From: Slackia piriformis YIT 12062
GTDB lineage: Bacteria > Actinomycetota > Coriobacteriia > Coriobacteriales > Eggerthellaceae
Length of the DNA stretch: 64,000 bases
Direction of reading: 5' to 3'
Assembly: GCF_000296445.1 (NCBI RefSeq)
Contig: NZ_JH815198.1
Span: 546,975-610,974 of the forward strand
Below are positions 55,684 to 64,000 of this stretch, piece by piece; position 1 is the first letter of the stretch, and each line of letters begins with the position of its first letter. Under the pieces are notes generated by a model. It made no database searches. It was not told the origin of the DNA and saw nothing but the letters and a program-made list of their open reading frames with translations. The translations under genes and the position numbers were made by a program.

Positions 55684-57144
55684 TTGGTGGCGGTAAAGAT
55701 AAGCAGATTGGCCAAGAGCGCGAAGGAGAGATACGGCGGGCTCTCCAAGGTTAAGAAGGCAACTCTTTGGATAACCTTGTGCAGTTTCCTGCAACGCGGG
55801 CTTTCTTTTATCACGGTCCCTATCTTCACTCGCTTGCTGAGCACCGCGGACTATGGTTCCGTGAGTGTTTACCAGAGCTGGGAAATGGTCGCTATGTACG
55901 TGGCCACCCTTGGCGTCACATACGGCGGCTTCAACAACGGTATGATGCGCTTCAAAGATGATCGCGAAGGCTATACGACTTCCGTAGTTGGCTTGGTTCT
56001 TGCTCTTGGCGTACTCTGGATTGCGCTTTGCTACGCCCTGTCCGACAACGTCGTGGCCCTTACGGGTATGCCGCTTATACTCGCATCTCTATTGTTCGTC
56101 GAGGTAATTGTTAAGGGCATCTACGATATTTGGGTGTCCAGAATGAAATTCGACTATGAATATCGGAAACTCGTTCCGGCTTCTCTGGTTCTTTCTATTA
56201 CGGTTCCCGCGCTCGGCATCCTATTTGTTGTGATGGCTAGTGACAAAGTTCTCGCTCGAGTTCTGTCTTTTGTACTTGTCGAGGCGGCCTTTGCAATAGT
56301 CCTTGGCGGATGCATGCTTAAACGCAGCAAGTGCCTGTTTAAATGGGAATATTGGAAGTTCACCCTCCTGTTTAACATCCCCTTGCTTCCTCACTACCTC
56401 TCGCAAGTGGTGCTAAGCTCCAGCGATCGCATTATGATTGCGAACATGTGCGCCGCATCCGATGCGGGCATCTACAGCATCGCCTACTCGGCGGGGATGA
56501 TTATGACGTTGCTCACAAATTCCCTGAATTCGACTGTCGTCCCATGGCTCTACCGCACTTTGGCTGCTAAAGAGCTTAGGAGAATCAGCAAAACGAGCAT
56601 TGCGGTTCTTGGGGGTTTGGCTTTGATTGTGCTCGTTGTTGATATCTTGGCCCCGGAAGTCGTCGCTATCCTGGCTCCTGGGGAGTATAGCGAGGCGATG
56701 GCACTTGTTCCCGTCATCGCCGCGAGCGTGTTCTTCATGTTCATGTATTCGTACTGCTCAAACATTGAGTTTTATTACGAGAAGACTGGCCTTGCCACCG
56801 TCGCTTCCGTGCTCGCTGCAGTGCTTAATGTCGCCCTCAACGCCGTGTTTATCCCTTTGTTTGGTTATCGTGCTGCGGGCTATACAACCTTGGCGTGCTA
56901 TGTGGCGCTCGGCGCTGCTCACTACGTTTTTTCTCAAAAGGTCGTGCGTGTAGAGGTTGGCTCTGCTGTCCTCAACGGCGCCGCCGTGTGGGGGCTCGCC
57001 CTCATCTTTACTGCGATTTCTCTTGTCCTGCCACTTCTCTATCCGCACCCCATCGTTCGTTACGTCGTATTCGGCATCGCCATCGTCGTGGCCGTCGTAT
57101 TCCGCAAAAAAATTGTCACAAAGGTTAAGGAGTTCAAAGGTTGA
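55684..57144 (+). CDS. Wzx-type polysaccharide flippase
   Basis: 486 aa from TTG 55684 or GTG 55687; the ribosome site is weak. About 12-14 membrane helices in the MATE/MOP pattern (LWITLCSFLQRGLSFITVPI, RLLSTADYGSVSVYQSW). It moves the lipid-linked repeat unit across the membrane. Its stop overlaps the start of the next gene. Confidence 0.9.
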   Translation: MVAVKISRLAKSAKERYGGLSKVKKATLWITLCSFLQRGLSFITVPIFTRLLSTADYGSVSVYQSWEMVAMYVATLGVTYGGFNNGMMRFKDDREGYTTSVVGLVLALGVLWIALCYALSDNVVALTGMPLILASLLFVEVIVKGIYDIWVSRMKFDYEYRKLVPASLVLSITVPALGILFVVMASDKVLARVLSFVLVEAAFAIVLGGCMLKRSKCLFKWEYWKFTLLFNIPLLPHYLSQVVLSSSDRIMIANMCAASDAGIYSIAYSAGMIMTLLTNSLNSTVVPWLYRTLAAKELRRISKTSIAVLGGLALIVLVVDILAPEVVAILAPGEYSEAMALVPVIAASVFFMFMYSYCSNIEFYYEKTGLATVASVLAAVLNVALNAVFIPLFGYRAAGYTTLACYVALGAAHYVFSQKVVRVEVGSAVLNGAAVWGLALIFTAISLVLPLLYPHPIVRYVVFGIAIVVAVVFRKKIVTKVKEFKG

Positions 57145-58286
57145 TGAATCCAGCCCTGAAGCAAGACATCTACGTGTCGACCGTAATCGACTCGCATAAC
57201 TATGGGACCGTGCTGCAGGCGGTTGCAACTCGCGATGTCCTCGAGCGCTACGGCCGTCCCGTTTTCATAGACTATTGTCGGCCGCATTGGACAACTAAGG
57301 GCTGGATAAAGTCGTACATGGACAACACCAATCGAAACGTGCCCGAGAGACTTGCTCGTCTCGTTGCGAATGCGCCGGTTAGGCATAAGTCATCGACGCT
57401 GTTTCGCTCCTTTGTCGAGCGCGAGCTTGAGCTGTGCTCGTCGGCGCCGTATCTTGCTCGCGGTGAAGGGTTTGATTCGAATGCCGTGTATTGCGTGGGC
57501 AGCGATCAAACGTGGAACATCGAGTGCAACTATGGCATCGACCCCGTTTATTTCCTCAAGAACGTACCTGAGGATTATAAGAAGGTGGCTTTCTCGGCGA
57601 GTTTCGGGCGCCCTAGCCTGAGCGCCGAGGAAGTTGCGCTCACGAAGCCACTGCTCTCGCAGTTTGACGCTATCTCGGTTCGTGAGAGCTCAAGCGTTGC
57701 GATTCTGGAGGAAATGGGGCTTAGCGGCACGGCCCTCAAGGATCCCGTTCTGCTCTGTCGGTCGGAGCTTTGGCGCGAGCTCTCGGTGGGTGTTCCTGCC
57801 GCGGCGGACGGTTATGTGCTTGTTTACATGCTCAACGCCAATCCCGGTATGTGCGCATTTGCCCGGGAGCTCGCCGAGCGCGAGAGGATGCGTGCTCGCA
57901 TTGTGACGTTCAACCCTCTGAAGCGCGCGCCAGAGGGGTTGGAGGGCGTTTGTCTTCCCAAGCCTGAAGAGTGGGTCGCATTGTTTCGCGATGCCTCGTA
58001 CGTGGTGACAGATTCTTTCCACGGCACTTGCTTCTCGCTCCTGTTCGAGTGTCCTGTGATTGTGTTCGATCCGCCTAAGTTTTCGGTGCGTCTTAAAGAT
58101 GTGCTCGGGGACTTTGCGCTCGCCGATAGGCGAGCCGCCGATGGACGCGATCCTATGGCCATTGCCGATGCGGTAATTGATTGGAATGCGGTGCGTGCAA
58201 GTAAGGAGAAGTTCGCGAAAGAGGCGAAGGCGTTTCTTGACGGTGCATTTGGGACTTGTGTCGAGGTGGGGCAGAATGGCAGATAA
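57144..58286 (+). CDS. Polysaccharide pyruvyl transferase
   Basis: 380 aa from ATG 57144, overlapping the flippase stop, AAGGAG upstream. Typical blocks: NYGTVLQAVAT, YCVGSDQTWN, KVAFSASFG and VVTDSFHGTCFSLLF. It adds a ketal-linked pyruvate from phosphoenolpyruvate to a sugar. Confidence 0.93.
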   Translation: MNPALKQDIYVSTVIDSHNYGTVLQAVATRDVLERYGRPVFIDYCRPHWTTKGWIKSYMDNTNRNVPERLARLVANAPVRHKSSTLFRSFVERELELCSSAPYLARGEGFDSNAVYCVGSDQTWNIECNYGIDPVYFLKNVPEDYKKVAFSASFGRPSLSAEEVALTKPLLSQFDAISVRESSSVAILEEMGLSGTALKDPVLLCRSELWRELSVGVPAAADGYVLVYMLNANPGMCAFARELAERERMRARIVTFNPLKRAPEGLEGVCLPKPEEWVALFRDASYVVTDSFHGTCFSLLFECPVIVFDPPKFSVRLKDVLGDFALADRRAADGRDPMAIADAVIDWNAVRASKEKFAKEAKAFLDGAFGTCVEVGQNGR

Positions 58287-59268
58287 CGCTTCTCAATCTT
58301 GTAGGACATGTCTCGCTGCGATTGATTCCGATGGCGATGAGCTCATGCTCTCATCCTCGGGCGGAGCCTTTTCAGTCCTTGCGCGAAGGATTTTCGATCT
58401 CGATGGCGTTGTGTATGGTCACGCTTTCGATGATGGGCTCCATGTCGGCTGCGTGCGGGCAGAGAACCTTGACGGGCTTTCGGCGATGCGCGGTTCCAAA
58501 TACGTTCAAAGCGATATGGGCGATGCAATTGCAAGCGTCGGGTGCGATCTCAGGGCAGGGCGTGAGGTCCTGTTCAGTGGGACGCCATGTCAGGTGGACG
58601 GGCTGCTCGCGTTTCTCGGTGGCCCGCAGGATGGGCTGCTCACTGTGGATATCGTTTGTCACGGGGTGCCTAGCCAGGCGTTCTTCGTTGACTGTATGGG
58701 GGAAGAGTTCTCCGACCGGCTGCTTTCGCTTCGCTTCCGCGACAAACGTGAAGGCTGGGGCTGTGGTGGTGGTGCAACGATTCTCCATGCCGGAATTGAA
58801 AAAAATGTACCATTTTCGCCTAAGATTTCGTATTACTACAGGCGCTTCCTTGCTGGGGATGTGTATCGCGAGAGCTGTTACAGGTGCCCTTATGCCGGCG
58901 GCGAGCGCCCTGGCGACTTCACCATCGGCGACTTTTGGGGAATTGATGTTGGTGGTTCGGGTCTCGATGCCCGCCGTGGAATTTCCGTCGTCATCGCGAA
59001 CACGGCGAAGGCGGAAACGCTCATCCCCTACATAAAGAGCGAGACTTCGTGGGCTGAGCGTCCACTGGAGGAGGCAGTGTGCGGAAATGATCAGCTCATG
59101 CACCCCTCCCCGCGACCTGAATCGCGCGATGTTGTGTTCGAGCGCTGGAAGGAGGAGGGTATCGGCGTGCTGGAGGACGAGTATCGCCGATCTACATTGC
59201 TATCATCCAAAAAATGGCTCGCTAAGAGGGCTGTCAAGAGGTTTCTGAAAGGGGTGTTCGGCAGATGA
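58276..59268 (+). CDS. FrhB-like coenzyme F420 hydrogenase beta-subunit family protein
   Basis: 330 aa from ATG 58276, overlapping the pyruvyl transferase by 11 bp. N- and C-terminal FrhB domains: SSSGGAFSVLARRIF, GTPCQVDGLLAFL, VCHGVPS, CYRCPYAGGERPGDFTIGDFW with Fe-S Cys residues. Such proteins are often coded beside pyruvyl transferases in polysaccharide loci, where their reaction is unproven. The usual N-terminal ferredoxin part is missing here and occurs in the next reading frame. Confidence 0.88.
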   Translation: MADNASQSCRTCLAAIDSDGDELMLSSSGGAFSVLARRIFDLDGVVYGHAFDDGLHVGCVRAENLDGLSAMRGSKYVQSDMGDAIASVGCDLRAGREVLFSGTPCQVDGLLAFLGGPQDGLLTVDIVCHGVPSQAFFVDCMGEEFSDRLLSLRFRDKREGWGCGGGATILHAGIEKNVPFSPKISYYYRRFLAGDVYRESCYRCPYAGGERPGDFTIGDFWGIDVGGSGLDARRGISVVIANTAKAETLIPYIKSETSWAERPLEEAVCGNDQLMHPSPRPESRDVVFERWKEEGIGVLEDEYRRSTLLSSKKWLAKRAVKRFLKGVFGR

Positions 59269-59515
59269 CGGAAAAGAGGGTCCCCGTCTTGTTCTCCAAT
59301 GATTCGGAGTGCTGCGGATGCAGTGCCTGCTACGCCGTCTGTCCAAAAGGTGCCATCAGCATGATTCCGAATCGCTACGGTTTTTTGTACCCTATGATTG
59401 ACGAGGTTGTTTGCGTGCGTTGCGGTAAGTGTCTCAGTGTTTGCGCGTTCAAGAAGAAGCTTGCCTGATTGGCTGGTCATGCTGCTATTGTTGGCGCCAG
59501 GAAAAGCAACAAGCG
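59265..59515 (+). pseudogene. Ferredoxin-FrhB gene fragment, interrupted by TGA and IS
   Basis: A 67-codon ferredoxin frame (two Cys sets, CCGCSACYAVCP and CVRCGKCLSVC) starts at an ATGA overlap and stops at TGA 59466. In the same frame directly after the stop, AIVGARKSNKRMAPTEG resembles the start of an FrhB domain (A-R-x-S-x-x-R-x-x-S/T-x-G-G). Similarity ends at about 59515, before IS256-like remnants. So this looks like a ferredoxin-FrhB fusion gene cut by a nonsense codon and truncated. The ferredoxin part alone may still be made. Confidence 0.65.
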
Positions 59516-59589
59516 AATGGCTCCGACAGAAGGGAGAAAATCGCTGTCGTCTAGAATTCGGTGTCGTCGATACCGTTGCGAGCTTTCGG

Positions 59590-60620
59590 CTAGCCGCCGG
59601 TACAGCTACTCCTTGAGAAGAGACGCGTCCAGGTGGCGGCGGGAGCCTCATCGCTATCGATGATGTATTTCAGGCGGGCGGTAACCAGCATCAGGGTCGA
59701 CTTTCCGTCGGGGAGCGTGCCGACCATGCAGGTGCGCTGCTGGATTTCCCTGTTGAGCAGTTCAATCGCACTGTTCGTGCGGATGCGCCGCCAATGCTCG
59801 CGCGGCATCTCGCAGTACGTCAGCGTCTCGACAAAGTCCTCGCGAACCACCTCGCCGCTTCCTTGAACCTCGTCGTCTCGAGCTCGCTGGCTACGGATTC
59901 CGCCTTGACCTTCGCCGCTTCGTGCGATTCCATGGCGTAGATGGTCATGAACATCGCCGGGCCCCGCGGCCGCTTCGGCGTCTTGGCGAGGGCGTTGCGG
60001 TAGAAGCGCACGGTGCGGCGCTGGTATTTCGCTCCGGGGAACACCTCGGCGATTGAGTTGACCATGCTGGCAGCCTTGTCGCCGATGGCCATCCGGACGC
60101 CGCGCGGCCCTCGCGATTTAAGCCACGACAAGAAGCCCTCGCCAGCATTCCCTGGATTTCGCGAAGCCCTCGGCGCAGCCGACGACCTCGCGGCATCCGT
60201 CCTCGTTCACGCCGCTCGTCACCATCACTGCTACTCGTAGGCCGATTTGAACGCCTTATCGTTGAGGTTGGATGCCGTGTCGGCCGATATGGCCGAGCCC
60301 CACATGATTTCTCTAACGCCCTCGATGCTCCGAGTGGGTACCTCGGCCAGGTACATTTCGATGATGGCCTCCACGCTGATCCCGCGCCTTTTGTAGCGCT
60401 CGATAACCGCCGTGCCGAACCTTATCCCCTTGAGCTTCGGTATCTTGAGCGTGACCTGGCCAGAAGTCGTGGCGAAGCCGCGCTCGTAGTGGCTGAGGCG
60501 GTATGCTGCCCTTTCGTCGGTGCGTTCGTAGGGTCCGGTGCCGACGAGCTGGTCGGCCTTCTCGTCGAGCATCGCGATCGGCTTGGACGTGGCCGCTTCC
60601 TAGCATGATTGAGTTTGGTG
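59590..60620 (-). mobile_element. IS256-family transposase remnant
   Basis: Minus-strand pieces of a Mutator/IS256 transposase: N-terminal part 60231-60572 (VTLKIPKLKGIRFGTAVIER), middle 59820-60131 (SRGPRGVRMAIGDKAASMVN), C-terminal part 59590-59850 (EHWRRIRTNSAIELLNREIQ). Between the first two, the stretch with the first catalytic Asp is missing and the frame changes. The element cannot be active. I found no clear terminal repeats. Confidence 0.8.
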
Positions 60621-60805
60621 CTCGGGGCATGCTGGCGGTGCGCGTCGTGTCGTTCTCCCATCGCTGCAGGAGCCAATGTATAGAAGGGCTTCTTCGTCCC
60701 TGACTAAGGGCACTACATCCAAGTGGAAGTTTGGCATATCGATGCCCACGGAATGCGTTTGGATTCTAGTGCTCTGATAGCAGCGCGTTCGGTAGTGTCG
60801 CGGAT

Positions 60806-62269
60806 GTTGGTGTAAGCCGTTCCAGCGAGAAGCCGCCGAAGGCGGCCCGAGCGAACGGCATTTCCGGCCCGGATGGATTCGGGCCTTCGCCTAGGATACG
60901 CGCATCATAGCACGGCTAGGCCGCTTTCGGGCCTATGCCGGCCGTCTCCATGGCCACCAGCACCAGCCGCTCGGCCCTCGACCTGGTCTCGTCGTCGATC
61001 GGCGGCTCGGGCGGCAGCGGGGTTTCCAGCGCGTCCATCGTCGCCATGCAGCGGCGCACCGACCAGTCCTCGTCCGCCTCGGCCATGACCGCGCCCACCG
61101 GGCGAATCATAGGCTCCATGCTCGGGAGCACCTGCGCGGCGCGCGTGCGCCGCTTTATCTCGCGGTTCGTCCGCTCCTGCGCGTTGTTCGTGCGTATGCG
61201 GCGGCGGTGCTCGGCGGGAAAGTCTAGATAGGCCAGCGCGTCGGCCTCGGCCTCCCCGAGTAATTCGGCCGCCTCCCCGGAGAAGCCCCCGATCGCGTCG
61301 GTCGCCGCATGGTAGGCCGCGCGCACCGAGGCGGGCTCGGATTCGGCGAACACCGCCTGCATGATCTTCCCGGCCGCCTTGCGGCGGCGCTTCGACCCGA
61401 GCAGCGAGCACGCGTTGCGCTCCAGGTGCACGATGCGGCGCTGCCACGCGGCGCTCGGGAAGCACTCGGCTATCGCGCGGCGCAGCCCCTCGTGGGCGTC
61501 GCTGGTCACGCACCTGACGCTGGAGACCCCGCGTTTGCGCAGGTCGCGACAGAATCCGAGCTACCCGGCGTAGGTCTCGGTGTCGATGGCGGAAAGCCCC
61601 ACGACGCGCCTGACGCCGTCGGCTCCGACCGCTATCGCGGCGACCGGCGCCGTCGACCGCGCGCGGTTGTCGCGCCGGCACTTCACGTATGTGGCGTCGA
61701 GGGGCAGGTACGGCATCGGGACGCCGAACTCGCGCGAGCGCAGCTCGGCCACCTCGGCGTCGAGCCGCTCGCATATGCGGCTTACCTGCGAGGCGGAAAG
61801 CCTGTCGATGCCGAGCCTTGCCGCCACGCGCTCGATTTTGCGCGTCGACACGCCCGTGGCGTACATTTCGGCCACGGCCGCGCCACCGCCTTGTCGACGC
61901 GGCTGTAGCGCTCCAGTATCCCGTCGGGGAAGTACGTGCCGCAGCGCTGCTTCGGTATGCGCGGCGTTATCCTTCCGGCCGGAGTGAGCAGCCCGCGCTC
62001 GCGGTAGCCGTTGCGGCTGTTCGCGCCGCCCTCGCAGGCCATGTCGGCCTGCTCGTCCATGATCGCGTTCAACGCCGATTCCGGCAGGGCCCTGACGAGC
62101 TTCTGCGTATCGAGGGCGCCGTCTTCCATCTCCGCCGCGACTTGTTGTAGAGCGTCCATTGCGGTCTTCGCCTTTCTTTAGAATCCATTTCTTGGTCGTT
62201 ATGGATTCTAGGCGAAGGCCGTTTTCCTTTCCAAAGCCGGAACGTCGCGTTCGGAGCGCTTACACCAAC
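60806..62269 (-). mobile_element. Second IS256-family element, terminal repeats present
   Basis: Terminal inverted repeats GTTGGTGTAAGC (60806-60817) and GCTTACACCAAC (62258-62269) enclose 1464 bp. Subterminal GGCCTTCGCCTAG repeats also match on both sides. The size is normal for IS256. Flanking 8-bp sequences are not identical, so no target duplication is seen. Confidence 0.78.
60916..62159 (-). pseudogene. Broken IS256-type transposase
   Basis: Three minus-strand pieces. 61782-62159 is the N-terminus (PESALNAIMDEQADMACEGG). 61561-61875 holds LPLDATYVKCR with the first catalytic Asp. 60916-61509 holds TSDAHEGL and NNAQERTNREIK with the last acidic residues. A frameshift near 61870 and an in-frame TAG at 61561 (probably once a Trp codon, TETYAG-stop-LGFCRDL) inactivate it. 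It is only distantly similar to the remnant at 59.6-60.6 kb. Confidence 0.82.
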
Positions 62270-62526
62270 AATCGGCACGCAATCAGTTTTTCTAGGCGAT
62301 TCGATTAGAGATAGCAGTATAAAAGAAATCCTGTCATCAATAGCGAAGTGTGTGGGAGGGGCAAACTCTCGTCTCTTGTCAATGGATTTGTGTTCATCCA
62401 GTATGGTGATTGCTCCGAGGTTTCTGAGACAACGTTTATTCTTGGGAAGGAGGAGGTGGCGATGGGCAAGGTTGTGACGAATGACTTTGTTCCCGTGTTT
62501 GAAGGCCGATTGCGTAATCAAGAACG

Positions 62527-63042
62527 ATGTACGATTCGAAGGTTATTCGAGTATTAAAGAAGTCCGTATACGGAATTGCATCGCATATAGGCCTTTCGTC
62601 TGCTGTTGCCGTTAGTGGGTTTTCGAATCTCGACAAACTTGATGACGATGTCAGAATCGTCATTGGCTTCAGTCCTCTCAATGAGGGGTTTGACAAGAAG
62701 CCGTCAGCTGAAGAACTATACAAAGACGCATTGCTTGACGACCTAGGACTCGATTGTCTTCTTGTTGTTACTGAAGACTTGTCCAAGCTTCTTACGAGCA
62801 ACATTGGCGGTATGTCAATGTTCAAATGCTTGAATGAAAGTGAATCTATCATTCTGGATGAGAGGCTTAGGAGACAAATCGATTTCCATATAACTTTGGA
62901 TAGTTGTTTCGATGCGGGCCGGATATTGGCGGCTCCGGGTTGGAGAAGGAGGCTGGAGGAGGCTTCGGTTGCAGGTTTGGTGTCGGCGTTCGGATTCAGT
63001 AAGGCTTTGAGAGACTGGCAGTGCTTTCGGAGGACGAAATAG
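62527..63042 (+). CDS. Unidentified protein, possible operon remnant
   Basis: 171-codon frame, AT-richer than most of the window. No recognised domain; no membrane helix. It lacks a clear ribosome site. A second frame (63021-63176, with ELRSYLSSYVSQNGG) may continue it after a frameshift. Upstream, 62281-62526 has short open frames in two phases. Together they look like the decayed 3' end of the polysaccharide operon behind the IS elements. Not assignable. Confidence 0.35.
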   Translation: MYDSKVIRVLKKSVYGIASHIGLSSAVAVSGFSNLDKLDDDVRIVIGFSPLNEGFDKKPSAEELYKDALLDDLGLDCLLVVTEDLSKLLTSNIGGMSMFKCLNESESIILDERLRRQIDFHITLDSCFDAGRILAAPGWRRRLEEASVAGLVSAFGFSKALRDWQCFRRTK

Positions 63043-63176
63043 ATACCGAAGAACTGCGGTCGTACCTTTCGAGCTACGTATCGCAAAACGGAGGCGTAGA
63101 TTGCATTAAGGGAAATTCTGGTCTTAAGAGGGCGATACGTGTGTGGGACTACTTGAAATATAGCCTCAAGAAAAAC

Positions 63177-63243
63177 AGAATAGCCTCTCCACCTACGGCC
63201 CGGAGTGCGGACACCGGGCCGTAGGTGGAGAGGCTATTCTTTA
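63177..63243 (+). terminator. 27-bp perfect hairpin at the operon end
   Basis: Arms 63177-63203 and 63214-63240 are perfect inverted repeats (starting AGAATAGCCTCTCC), with a 10-base loop. The right arm ends TATTCT and is followed by TTAAAGG. It is much longer than an ordinary terminator stem. Confidence 0.75.
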
Positions 63244-63509
63244 AAGGTTGTAGCACCTATCGAAAGGAGAGAGCCCCTCGATGCAGTGCCTTGTTGTCAT
63301 TATGGTCCAATCAGAAACGTTTCGGGAGCAACGGCGTATACTTGTGGCTCGGTTGCCGTGAGGTCGTCACGTTCCCTGCTTTTCAAATGTTAATTTATGA
63401 CATTATGGAAATAGCTTGCTTGTTTTTGCGGTAAAATATTAAAAAACGATATTTTGGATTCGGAACTAGCGGCGCTATATGCGTTTGCTAAAAAATGGGA
63501 AGGAATAAC
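63244..63509. other. Upstream region of the last gene
   Basis: 266 bp. The right half is AT-rich (TAAAATATTAAAAAACGATATTTT at 63432-63455 forms a loose dyad), probably promoter. The left half has no recognised gene or riboswitch. Confidence 0.45.
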
Positions 63510-64000
63510 ATGAAAAAGAAACTCGCAGCTTTGTTCTGTGCTGCAGTGCTGGCAATGAGCTTGCCCGCTATGGCATTTGCAGCTCAGTTCAATAGCCCGG
63601 CCGGCACCACGGTTACCGGCTCAAACGGCGTTGCCCTCACTGTGAAGGGCGACGTTTCCGGCAACGGATTCATCCATGTCGAGCCGTCCAGCGTTCGGGC
63701 TTCCAACGTTCCCTCCGGCGTTACTCCGGTCGCTTCTTTCGAGGTTACCGCTGACGACAGCATTTCCTTCACCGAGCTGACCTTCGTGTTCAGCGTTGGT
63801 GCTCAGTATGCTGGTGCGGATGCAACCATCTACATCCAGCATGGTGATGGGTCCACCGAGACCCAGCAGGCCAAGGTTGCGGCTGATGGCACCATTACCA
63901 TCACCGTTGACAAGCTTTCCATCTTCTCCGTTGTTATTGATGAGAGCACTGCGACCGGCTCCGCTGGTGTCGATACCAGCGCCACCTCTCCCCAGACTGG
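63510..64000 (+). CDS. Secreted protein, probable sortase substrate (3' partial)
   Basis: The ATG at 63510 follows AAGGAA. 164 codons are visible and the frame is open at the window edge. A Sec signal peptide (KKKLAALFCAAVLAMSLPAM, ending AFAA) leads into beta-rich sequence with many Val/Thr. The last visible residues, DTSATSPQTG, resemble an LPXTG-like sorting motif with SPQTG. A hydrophobic tail beyond the window would confirm a wall-anchored surface protein. Confidence 0.75.
   Translation, partial: MKKKLAALFCAAVLAMSLPAMAFAAQFNSPAGTTVTGSNGVALTVKGDVSGNGFIHVEPSSVRASNVPSGVTPVASFEVTADDSISFTELTFVFSVGAQYAGADATIYIQHGDGSTETQQAKVAADGTITITVDKLSIFSVVIDESTATGSAGVDTSATSPQT

Noticed and set aside
59466-59468. 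TGA read as selenocysteine
   Set aside because: The position lies in a linker between domains and no SECIS-like hairpin is visible; a nonsense codon is simpler.
63225-63434. 69-codon frame and possible riboswitch after the long hairpin
   Set aside because: The frame begins inside the hairpin arm, and the sequence lacks the conserved core of c-di-GMP or other riboswitches I know.

Overview
The window reads as chromosomal DNA of a strict or near-strict anaerobe from the class Coriobacteriia, most likely an Eggerthellaceae-type actinobacterium. This placement is an inference. It rests on high-GC coding with GTG/TTG starts, a NirJ2/AhbC-type radical SAM gene, DUF4430 secreted proteins beside a group II ECF transporter, an oxygen-independent ribonucleotide reductase (nrdD/nrdG), a LoaP-led polysaccharide operon and IS256-type elements. 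I saw no tRNA, rRNA or CRISPR array.

Layout. 1-6.1 kb: a surface protein with a beta-propeller, a DUF4430 protein and a complete ECF transporter (T, fused A-A', S), possibly for a corrinoid. 6.3-8.8 kb: divergent metY and metA, an acetyl-type methionine route. 8.8-17 kb: an alpha/beta hydrolase, thioesterase, aldehyde dehydrogenase, peptidoglycan glycosyltransferase and two ABC-F ATPases, with two copies of a 212-bp palindromic element between convergent gene pairs. 17.5-23.8 kb: a small LuxR-type regulator, then a CcsA/HemX-like protein, a glutamyl-tRNA-reductase-like protein without its catalytic Cys, NirJ2 and an iron/haem-type ABC importer. 23.8-33.8 kb: housekeeping and stress genes (yigZ, trpS, dtd, a phosphatase, a DNA glycosylase/NAD(P)HX-epimerase fusion, nitroreductase, a TipA-type MerR regulator, recN). 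33.8-34.4 kb: two tandem copies of a structured RNA gene on the minus strand. 34.7-39.7 kb: a degenerate methyltransferase-like gene, a small protein, and nrdD-nrdG behind paired NrdR boxes.

40.2-59.5 kb is one long plus-strand polysaccharide operon. It starts with the Wzz/tyrosine kinase/phosphatase trio and the antiterminator LoaP. It continues with a broken and an intact initiating sugar-phosphate transferase, WecG/TagA-type transferase, WecC, a frameshifted serine-type acetyltransferase, WecB, a heparinase-like lyase, a CapK-like ligase, glycosyltransferases, Wzy, a second acetyltransferase, Wzx, a pyruvyl transferase and FrhB/ferredoxin genes. WecB plus WecC point to N-acetylmannosaminuronic acid in the polymer, with pyruvate and acyl decorations. 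The 3' end is eroded by two dead IS256-type elements (59.6-62.3 kb) and unassignable remnants, and closes with a 27-bp perfect hairpin. A secreted protein starting at 63.5 kb runs off the window.

The best candidate for something undescribed is the tandem small-RNA pair at 33.8-34.4 kb. It has matching promoter blocks, terminators on the minus strand, compensatory base changes in two stems, and repeated C-rich CCCCUCC motifs complementary to Shine-Dalgarno sequences. Other points of interest are the 212-bp element pair, the Cys-less GluTR-like protein in a haem-type cluster, the glycosylase-epimerase fusion, and several broken genes and homopolymer tracts in the polysaccharide operon.
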